A DNA stretch of 60,000 bases from Chrysomallon squamiferum (lineage: Eukaryota > Mollusca > Gastropoda > Neomphalida > Peltospiridae), in NCBI GenBank assembly GCA_012295275.1, contig CM022679.1, positions 2,460,116 through 2,520,115 of the forward strand. The letters run 5' to 3'. The notes beneath the pieces were generated by a model. That model did not search any database, was not told the DNA's origin, and saw only the letters and a program-made list of their open reading frames with translations. Of the stretch, positions 13,501 through 25,561 are shown one piece after another. Position 1 is the stretch's first letter. Every line of letters starts with the position of its first letter. The position numbers and the translations under genes are program-made.

Positions 13501-16500
13501 ACACATACATACATACATACATATACACACTTACATTATTCACATAAACACACACACACGTGTATACACACTGATATATTCACTTTTCCTTTTCTTATCT
13601 TTGTTATGACAAACTGTTTATTGGTCAATCAGACAGTGAAACTGATCTTGTTCTCAAGCTAATTAAGTAGATAATTTTGTTTACATAATACACAACTCCC
13701 CCCTCCCTGCCAGACACACAATAGCAATGTTTACATTACCTGTGATAAGTAAACAATTATATCTGTGAGTGAACCAATATATCTGTGTGTATTGATATAA
13801 TACACAATAAGTAAACATATAGACTGATATTTAAAAAAAAAACAAACTAATACAGTGATATAAAATACAGTAAGTAAATATATGCACATTTTAATTTCAG
13901 TCTCACCTAGCTTAACGACTTACCTGAGTATTTCGCTTTCACTTTAAGATTTACCTGTCAATTAGTTTACAACAAACTTGTTGTTTATTGCTTACTAAAT
14001 AAAACTGTACTTGTTTTATGTGCTGGTTTCAGCAAAGGCCAGTTTGTAACAGTTTTTTCTTAGTTAAACAAAGTGAAATTTAAAACAAGAAAAAAAAAGT
14101 TTGTTATATTTCAATGGATTTTAGAAAATAAACAAAATGAAAATGTCAGAATTTACAGAATGTATTGTGACTACATACAGAAGGTGATGTATCCCTCTCT
14201 TTCTCCTATCTCTCTTTCTTTCTTTCTTTCTCTCAGCCTCTTTTTTCTCTCTCTCCCTCACACACATATATGTATTAATCATTTTTATGTCTATGTATGT
14301 ACATTTATTATGTTTGTGTATATAAGTGTATATATGTATGCATATACATATATATGTATATGTTTATGTGTATATGTGTGAATATGTGTATGTATGTTTG
14401 AATTGTACGTTACAAAAAAAAAGATGTATCCATATGTATATGTGTATGTGTGAATATGTTTGTGCATGTATGTATCTATGTAAAAATGAATGTGTTTCTG
14501 TCACAAAAAAGGACACATTTATGAATAAATTACTTCTACTCATAAAGATGTAAGTTTCTATATTATACAGAATGTATTTCATGTAAGGAAAAAGAGATGT
14601 CTGGAAATTATTATTTCAGGAATAAATTTATTTCAGATTTTGACAACAAGAACTGCCTCAATGGAGAAATAATAAAGTTATTATTAACAGGAATAATTAA
14701 AAAAAATATATACATTTTTTAAGCAGGAGACACCAGCTGTAATATTATTGTAGAAAATTTTGACTTTATGTGCTATTTCGTGGGTCTGGTCACAATTTCT
14801 TCTTTATTTATTTATTTTCCTCCAGTTTTGACAAGGATCAGAATCTTCGCCTGGAGGAACAGATAAACTTAAACCACCTGGAACAGCTGATGCATGAGTT
14901 CAAGATACATCAGCCCGATGATATCCTGATTCAGGAAGGATCAGGATACTTCCCTCCGAAAGTGGTGAAGAGGACTCCCGGATGTATGAGTCTGGAGGAG
15001 TTCAAGGATACAATCAAAAAAGTCCTGGGAACAGACGAGTACGATAAATACCTGGAGAAACTGTTTACAAAGGTAAATTAAATTTGTTTACACAGGTAAA
15101 TCAAACTGTTTACACATGTCTGTATCTGTGGATGGATGTATGTATGTGTGTGTGTGTGTACCTATTAATGTGATATATGTATATACGTGTATTTGTGTAT
15201 TTTTATATAATTGTGTATATTTATCTGTCAGATATTAATTGTCAAATATTTATGTAATTTTTAAAGAATATTCATACATTATCAAGAAAATCAGTTAATA
15301 ATAATAATAATAATAAGAATAATAGTAATAATAATAATAATAAAACAACAACAACTACAATAATAATAATAATGATGAGAAAACACAAGATATGACATAA
15401 CAATGGTGATGATGATGTTTATGATACTAATAATTATGATGATGACAATGATGATGTCAGTGATGATGATGTTTGTTTCAGCTGGACACATCATGCGACG
15501 GCTACGTGGACTGGAACGAGTTTTGTACGTACATGTTGCTGCTGTACAGAGAAAACGACTACCTGAGAACAAAGAAAGAAATTCCCTTCCTTGTCGAACC
15601 AAAGATCAGACACATCGTCCACAACAGAGTCAGTGTTTCCTTGTGCTGCAGCTAGATTAGACACAGCAAAATTATGTCGGATTTAGTAGTAGTAAAATTA
15701 ATTAACTAGTAATAGTTAAAGTATGTTACAAATAGTAATAGTAAAAATTATGTTGCAGCTAGTAATAGTCAAACTTGTTTTACAACTAGTAATAGTAAAA
15801 TTATGTTATAAATATATATATAAAAAAAATGTTTTGCTTTGTCATTCCTCACTTTATTACTGGACTATGATGTAAACATTAGGTGTGTGTTACATTATAA
15901 CAATTATTCTGACTTTTCACAGCAAGAACCATCAACCTGTGTTTTAGCTGTTGAGAACCCAACAAGATATGTCACAGTCAGCAAGGTATGTACTGCCCTG
16001 CAGAGATAAAAATAACAATCAGTTCATTTTAAATACTACTCTTTACTGATCTACAATACATCTTCTATTCCAAACTCTCTCATTTCATCACTTACTCTTC
16101 CCCTGTTTAAAATTACCTCTCTCTATGTTTATTTTTTAAAATGTCTACATCTAAACACAACTTGTTGTCAGGAAGGTGCTATGAGTATCTGGCTACCCAG
16201 CATGCAGCTGGAGAAGACATTTTCCATCGCCGAGGAGGAAGGTGACCAAGTGAAAAACAAACGTCGCTTCAAGATGTGGATCACAGACGCGGTGTACATG
16301 CCCAACTGCAACAAGGTCGCTGTGGGCTCCACCAGCAGGGACATCCGCTTCTTCGACGTGTCGACAAACCAGTACTTCGAGGAGTTTCACTTGTTCGGTG
16401 GGTGGTTTGTCTCACTCTCAGTACGTCCCTTACAAAACAACGTGTCTTTATCCTAAAACATTTTGTTTAAATTCCTGGAAAAATACTTAAGATTCATTTG

Positions 16501-19500
16501 TCTGGTGGGATCAATAATATTAAAAAAGAATTTTTGATAATTAATCTATTTTACTTGTTATTATATAATAATTTGAAGCTAGTTCCCACTGTCGCGGAAA
16601 ATATATTGGACTGCCTTTAATAAAGAAGTAATAGGTAAAGGTGGAATGGGAAATCCAACAAATGCTCCGATTAGAAGCCTTGGTTGGAATTGGAAATTAA
16701 TTATTTTTAGAAATGATCCTGCAACCAACCAATTTTCAGACCACTACTGGACCACTGCTCCTTCAAAACAAGACAGATGAGAGCACTGGCTGTAATGTGA
16801 AATTAATTGTTTATGACAGTTTATTCAGGTTGTCACTGTTAATACTGAAGAAATGAAAAATCACAAAATCTTACACAAGTCATCTGATCTGCCACTAATC
16901 ACTGGCTCCAGTTAACAACAGGAGATAAACGTGAAAAACAGACTTTTATTTATTATGTTGTTAGCAAACCACCTCACACCAAACTCTTTTTTGTGGCCTT
17001 TTACAGGGATTTATGAGACCCTTTTTCTGAGTGGAAAATGTACTAACCTATTAAATCTGAAAGAAAAAGAAAAGAAAAAAAAATTTTGTTTTCCTTTTTA
17101 AATTTTTTAAATTAAATTTGCAAATGTACTTTACCATGTTTAACATGCTCAGACCTGCACCTGTAAGCAAAAGTTTTATTTAAAATGTTTTTTTTACATG
17201 TTTTATTTAAAAAAAAAAATTAAATGTTGTATTTAAAATGTTGTTTTAAAATATTTTCAGCTATGACAGATGTTCCATACTGCTTAGATTATTCATACGA
17301 TCCAAAGGTTAGTCATTTCACTATGTGTGTCTGTCTGTGTGATTGTGCATGTGCAAATGTGTTCATGTGCCTGTATATATAAGTGTTTGTATGTATCTGT
17401 ATGTACAGTTGTCTGTCTGCTTGTATATCTATATGTATGTATTTATTTATATATCTAACAGAATCTGAACAGCGAGTCACTGCTGGTGTTTGGGGTGGAC
17501 ACTGGGGCTCTTCACCTTCTCTACTTCAACAAGCCAATCACACAACTGTTTGAAACTCCATTCAAAAACGAGAGTGGAGCTCAGAAAATATTCATGCAGG
17601 TCTGTGTAAAATAGTCAGTCAAGTGAAATCTCTAAGTATTTATTAACGTGTAGTTTATTTATTTATCTGTCATCTTACTAGGTTAAAACAGTCAGTGATG
17701 TTTTACAAGAGTTTTAAATTGTAATACTGTGTTACACTTAGTATCGGTAAGAATGTGTTACATTTAGAAACAGTAAAACTGTATTACAACTCGCACTACA
17801 AAAATGTATTTTGTCTGGTGTTATAAATATAAGATGTAAAAAAGTATGAAGGATATACATTTTATTTAAAAATATATTTCTTTGTGTTTAGGATTTGCCG
17901 CAACACAGCAAGTACGTGCGTCACGTTATGATTCCAGACATTCACCCAGACATCGTCAGACAAGTTCGCTTCCTGCCTGAGAACGACTCCATCATCTCAT
18001 CCAGCGGCAACCACAAGAGCTCTGTCGTCATCTCCGACATCTACAGTCTGAAGAAAGCCTACGTGTTTAAGATAGACAAGGTAAAGAATTTAATACTCAC
18101 AAACGCTGTACGTCAGTTGCATAAATTTGTTTAAGTTCGTGAGCAATGGAACTCTGGACCAGTTCTTACCAGGGTACCCTCTTCATCACACATCTCTCTT
18201 TCTTTACTGATCTTTGCCTTTCTGTCAACCTATACCTGTCTGCCTATATCTGGCTATCCATCTGACCATATATTTATATATCCATCCATCTATCAGTCAG
18301 TCAGTCAATCTATTTATCTATCCTTCCATCAGTTTATCTATCTATTTCTACTCTTATCTCCAACTCTCTCTGTCTCTCTGGCTATCTACACATGTCTAAT
18401 TATCTGATGGTCCATCCACCCATCCATCCATCCTCCTATCTTTCTATCTACGTTGTTAAATCTGCAGGGTGTCGAGTGTTTTGACCACAACAAGAATCTG
18501 AACATCCTGGTAACAGGAAGTCTCGATCACTATGTTCGGATGTGGAACCCGTACGTCACTTCCAAGCCAACCGCGTTCCTTGTCGGCCACGCCACTGGGG
18601 TCATAGGAGTTGCCATTCACGAAGCTTTCAAACAAATCTTCAGCTACTCGAAAGATGCTGTGAGTTTATTTTGAATTATTTATACAGTAATATGTGCACA
18701 ATTTAGTATTTATTGACTGTTTTAATGCAAAATATCGTTATCATAATCTTTAATATATTTATTATTATTTTGGAGTTATTTTGTTATTATTTTGTTTTTC
18801 AAAAATTTCAAGCTAGGATAGATACAAACATAACAAGGCATGGGAAACTCTTGTTAAACTCTTTGTCACAATCTGATTGAGATTAATGTAAACGCTATTT
18901 AAATTTTGAAATGGATATTCAGTCTATGAGGACATAATCTTTATATTATACAGATCATGGTTTTGGTTTCAAGATGATAAAAATAAACAAAATATATTCG
19001 TACACAGAAAGTAGAATATAAAAAAAAAAAATAATAATAATAAAATAAAATGATTGGTTTATTTGATGAATATTATAAAACTATATTATAGAAAATAAAC
19101 TTGTATTACTCACCAAGGTTGTGAAAGTCTGGGACACCAAAGAACACACGTGTTTACAAACAGTCGTGTTGAAATTTCCCAGCAGCATCCACGGACACAC
19201 CCCAGAACATGGACAGTTCCCACTACATCTACAGCCTGCCCCCACAGCGCTCTGCTAATCACCTGCAACGACTACATCGGCATGTTGAAACTAGGACAGA
19301 TCTCACAGCAGACATCTCAGCAACCGACTACACACGACACCCAGCTCTGCAGTGCTATTTATAACCAGTTCTTTAAACAGGTTACTTACCTCCCTTGGTT
19401 TAGAGTTACCTCCCTTATTTTAGACTTATTATTATTATTATTATTATTATTTTTTTTTTTGGACTTTGCGTTATTTATACTATTTTAAAGTAATACTTCA

Positions 19501-21366
19501 TATTTATCTAGTTTTAAACTTTTTTGTCTTCCCTGATTTAGAGTTACTTCCATTCTTTTACAGTTATCTCATTTGATTTAGAGTTAATTCCATTGATTTT
19601 CAGTTATTTCCAATAATTTAAGTAATAACTTCTTTTTTTTTTATGTGTGTATTTCATGTCTATCTAGTTTTTGTCCACTTTTGTTATTTTAAAAAAAAAT
19701 GTTTAGCATCTCTAATATCAACCTTTTGTCAGTGTTTAATATTTATGATTGTGTTTTATTTAAAAAATAATTATTTAAATGGTATTTCTCCATGTTTATT
19801 ACTGAAGAATAAATGCTATTTGTTTTATTTAAAACAAAGAATAAATAAATTTAAATTTACTATTTATGAATTAATTCTTGTAAATTATTTTTGCAAATAA
19901 TGAATAAAAAAAGTTATAAAATATGCCATTATTTATTTAAAATAAAAGTTAAAAATTTTGATCAAATAATATTAACATTCATTTAACAAATTAAAAAAAT
20001 ATTAATGATGACTGTAACATAATATATATTAGTGATTATTTCAGTATTAATAAAAATTAGTGATTAACTCAACATTATTAATAATTAATTTAAGACAATG
20101 AAGTGTTTCAATTCAGGTGGTTACGGGCTGCGACTCATCCTGTATAGCTGTGTGGGACATTGAGAGTGGTAACAAGTCCATTGTGTTCTCAAACGCTCAC
20201 GGGGAAGAGGAGATAACTGTGATGACTTTCGACGAAACCTGGCGACGACTCATGACAGGAGCAAGAAATGGAACCATAAAAGTACAAAAAAAAAATAAAA
20301 ATTATTTACAGGAATCTTTAAATTTATGATTTAAAAAAATTGCCAATAATTTGGTTTGATAGTAACAAACTTTCAATACTCATAAAAATTTTTTTTTTTT
20401 TTAAATTCCTTTCAAATATAAAAAGAGAAATTAAAATAATTTATTTAGGTGTTGATTAAAATAGTTTATTTAGGTGTCAGTAAATAATAGTTGTACGCTT
20501 TAGGTTTGGAATTTTCAAAATGGCCACAACTTGCACAAACTGGATCCATCATCAGACGCAGAAGTGACAGGAATTGTTCCAGTGAAGGACAAAAAGGTCA
20601 TCGTAGCTGTAGGCTGGAGTAGACACATCACCAAGTATGACGACTCTGATGCTGATGTAAGAGTTTATCACCATCATCATCATCATCATCATTATCACCA
20701 TATTTACAAGAATCATCATAATCACTGTAACATTTACCAGCATTATCATCATAATCATCATCATCATAATCATCACATTTAATGTCATTTTAATAATGAT
20801 TAGTACATTTGTTGACTTTCTTCTTATTATTGTTGTATTATCATTATAATATGCTGAATGTATAAGCATGTACAGGACTGGCATACTTCATAATCTCTGT
20901 GAAAAAATACCATAAAAAGAATTGTAAAAATACTTTTATTTGCCAATATTTGCTGTTTTTGTCAGAACATGTACATTCCTGCCAATGAAGACTGGAAGGG
21001 GGGACAACTCCATGACGATGACATTCTGACGATGGACTTCTGTCCCCCTAACTACATCGCGACTGGAGGCTTTGACGGAGAAATCATTGTTTGGGAACTG
21101 GAGACAGAAAAAATGTTTAACAGACTGAGAAAAGGAAAACCTACAAACCTGTGAGTGGATTTTAATACAAATAAACAACAACAAAAAATATCTATCTATG
21201 TCTATCTAACATGTGTTTATACACAGTTTACATTTCATGTATGTATGTATGTATGTATGTATGTATGTGTTTATGTACATATACATGTATGTTTTTGTAC
21301 ACAAGCGAGAACTCATCCATAACTGTATATATTCAACTTTGTATTTGTATTTTATATATATATATA

Positions 21367-21408
<42 letters not shown>

Positions 21409-23088
21409 AATGTTCATCTGTCTATCTCTATATAAGAAATATATTTACTGTTCAGGTCTAAGAAGATAGAGAGTTTGACACGTCAGACTGGATCTCGGCC
21501 ATCGTCTAAAAACGACAGACCAAACTCGCGACACCAGAAAAACCACAAACTTGTTCATGGGTGAGAACCACTGACCTACCCCTCGATTTGTATTTTATAT
21601 AAACAAAATATCTAAAACTAGATTTTTATATCTTTTATTTGTTTTACTGATTGGTTATTGATACCATAAAATATAAAAAACAAATAAAATAAACAAATAT
21701 AAAAATAAATAAAGAATATACAATAAAAAAAAAATAAAAAGAAAAGAAATTAAATAAATAAGCCTACAAGCAAGCCATCCATCAAAAAACAGTAAACAAA
21801 TAAAAAAAAAATTATAATAATAAATAAAAAAGAAAAAGAAATAAATAAAAACAATTATAAAAATTGGTTCCTATCTTCAAACTCATAATAGTAATACACT
21901 ATATAAAAACAGAAAGAAAACGTAGACAGTATGTATTGTATGTGAGTTACTGTTGTTGGTTCATTGTTACTCTTGCTGTTGTTTCAGTCAGCCCACGCCT
22001 GTCGACAAGCTGCTGTTTCTGAGGGGTCGTGCACAGACTCGCTACTCGGAAAGTGCAATACTCGTGTCAAGTGAGGGGGGGACTCTCCACTGGTGGAACA
22101 TCTACAGTCCGAATGCAGAGCTAGGTAAAATTAGTTTCGTAAAATTTACACACAGGACAATAGGAAGTAAAATAATAAAAATAAAAAATTAACTGTAATA
22201 ATAAAATAATAATATAATAGTTAAAAATAAAGTAAATCAAACAACTTTAATATATAAATAAAATGATAAGAACTGAAGTAAATTAAAATAATGACAGAAA
22301 TAGTTTCTGTAATGTTTACAAAATAATTTCACATTTGTTTATTTTTTTTTATTATTATTATTATTTTTTCCTTTCACAGGAATACTTAAAAACAAAAAAA
22401 CAAAAACAAACAAACAACAAACATTATGATGTTCAAATATAAAATAATATATATCAAGATTTTTCTACTGTCACAATGTCTGTTATTTGATTATGTTTTA
22501 CAGGATATTTTTATGCTCCTGAGAGTGAGGATGTCTCCATCCTGGCCATGTGTTCAAAACCCAACAACAGCATCCTCATCACAGGGGACACTGTTGGAAT
22601 CATCAAAGTGTGGGACATCATGGGCTACTGCACCAAGGCACAGAAAAAGGTAAGAAAAATATTACAGATGAACAGAGAGGTAATGATAGTAATAATACTG
22701 GTAAATAAAGATAAATGTAATAAAAATAATAATAATAATAATAATTAAAGTAAACAGATAACTATAATGATAATACAGATAATAGATTATGTAATTATAG
22801 TGACAATAAATGTAAGTAAAAAGGTAAATAATAATTATAATTAACAGAAATGCTGGTAAACCGAATCTTGCTACTGCAACAACTACCATCAAAATTACTA
22901 CATAATCTGTTGTTAAACTTTTAAAGTTACTACTACTACCACTACTACTGCTACTATTACTACAGTTATAATAATGATAATAACAATAATAATAAAAATA
23001 ATAACATTAATATTATTATTTACTATTGTTATTTTTGTCGTTATGATTATCAATATTATGATTATTATTAGTTATTATTACTATTATT

Positions 23089-23127
<39 letters not shown>

Positions 23128-25527
23128 ATTATTATTTATTACACAGAGAGTTAAGACGAAGCCTCCCATAGAGAACTGCTGGCGAGCTCACGAGTCGGCC
23201 ATTGTGAGTGTGGAGTACATTGAACATGATGCTGGAGTGTTTGTACTCAGCGCCTCCACGGACAGGACAGCGCGGCTGTGGACGCTGATGGGTGAATACA
23301 TCGGCACATTCGGTCAGGTCAGTTTTCACTCATTATTTAATTATGTGTTTTTGTGCAGTGTTACTAATATGGTGAATAAGTTTTGTGTATTTGAAATGTT
23401 TTGTTTGTAACTGAAACCAAACTTAAAAATATTTGTTAATAAAAGGATTTAATTTAATAATTTCAGAAAACATCTTGGAATTTAAGCAAACCCTCAACTT
23501 GGGCTCACCCTAAAACTCCGTTTACAACAGATGAAGAATTCAAAGGTTTGTTTCAGTTTATATTTGAAAAAAAAAAAACCCACCTAAAACAAGTAATCCA
23601 TATATCTATATATGTATTTTGCAAAACACATACACATATACATACAGACACTCAGTTTAAATAAAATATATTTTCAATTTCAGTTCCACCATCACACCGG
23701 CAGGAGAAACCTGCAGAGTCTAAACCTGTCGTCTCTGAGTCAAACGATGCTGTATCCAGCCCTGAAATCAATGCAGGGGAAACAACTCCTGTCAACGCAG
23801 GGGAAACAACTATTGACAACAGCAATGAAAACACAAAAATAGAGGTCCATTAATTATTAATATTTTATTTTTTTACATTATTTTATGCACCAGCATTCTC
23901 CTGTTTTCTAATTCCAGTCTTTTTAAGAGCAATTTTTAAATCAAATAAGAGAAATACTATTAACTCTTTCAAATTCAGTTCTCTCTTCTTTATCATATTA
24001 AAATAACAACAACAATAAATAATATTAATAATAAATATTTTTTTCTTTTTCATAAAATTAAATAACATTTTAGACTTTATTATTTTACATCTGTTTTTAT
24101 GAATGCAGCAATTTTAAGTTTTTATTAAACTAGATGTCACAGCACTTTGTATTACTGCATGAATCATTTATTAATCTATGTATGCATGCATGTATGTAAG
24201 AATCTATGTATGTATATGTATATGCAACTGGAATATAGAAAATATATATGCACTGTGTGTTTACACCAGAATGAAATAAAACAAAATGGTGACATATAAT
24301 CTTGCATGATGAAAGTGCACTGACTAAAATATCTGTCATTTTCTCAATTTCTTCCGAAATGGCATCAGTGAAACAAACAAAATAAAATTTAGAAAAGTCA
24401 AACTACACTGTTTCTATTATAACATGTTTTTAAATAAAGAGAAATTAATATATATTAAAAAGAAAAAAGATAGAATTTAATATACAATGAAGAGTATATG
24501 AAATTCACCAGGTTTTTTCAAAATGTTTCAGTTTAGACATTTGAAATAAACATTTTTAAGTTACTGCAACAAAACTACAATAAATCCATTTTTCATTTAA
24601 GGGTACTCAATTAAGTAAGAACATCTTTTTTGGTTATATTATTATTGAAATTTTCATTATAATTATTAAAAATATATGTCCACTTTGTAATATATCTCAT
24701 TGTTAAGATGATGATGTTGACATTAATGTCATCATTAATAAAAAAAAAACTCTGCCATTTTGATATTTTTAAAAGAATGATGTTATCATTAATCTTGCCA
24801 TTAGTGAAAACTGATGCCATTTCGGTGTTTAACTGCATGCAGTTCTAACACTAGAGTATTTTATATGCCTCACGTGTGTCTGTGCATGCCTCACTGTAGT
24901 GTTGCTTTCACAGCCTCAGTCTCAAAGTGTTGTTGTACCTACGAAGCCAGCCTCGGAGTTTCCCCGTGACGTCAGATTCAAGTACCGCTCCCAGACTTAC
25001 ACGTTCGGCTTCGACCAAACTGACCCAGGAAAGGTAGAGAGTCGAGAATTAAACATTTGTTTAAAACTTGCCAGAACTTCTGTGTTTTGTTTTTCTTTTA
25101 TTCACATTCATTCTGTAGGTAAAATCGTTTTTTTTTTTAATGTTATCATTATTATTATTATTTAAAAAAAAAAGAAGAAAAGAATATAAAATCCAAGTCA
25201 AGAATATATATATATAAGACCATTTTATATAATCACTGTTTGCATATGATTATTAATGGAAATGTATTATTTTTCTACTTCTTTTGAAATCTTACAAGAT
25301 ATTTCTCACAATTAACAAGAATATTATCATATTGGAGATTTTAATAAAAAAATCATTAAAATAATTTAAAAAAAAATCAACAAGTAATGTTACTGAATCA
25401 ATTATCTACCAGTAAATTTATTATTTGTAAAATTAGTTAAGATTCGTAAAGAAAATATATTTGTCCATTTTGATTTGCTTATTATTAGTATTATTATTAT
25501 TTATTTATTTATTTATATATATATATA

Positions 25528-25561
<34 letters not shown>

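Noticed and set aside
19212-19245. A 32-base micro-intron that would repair the frame in exon 19118-19380 (GT at 19216, AG before 19247)
   Set aside because: Removing it restores frame, but metazoan introns of this size are essentially unknown and it would delete family-like sequence (FPLHLQPAPT).
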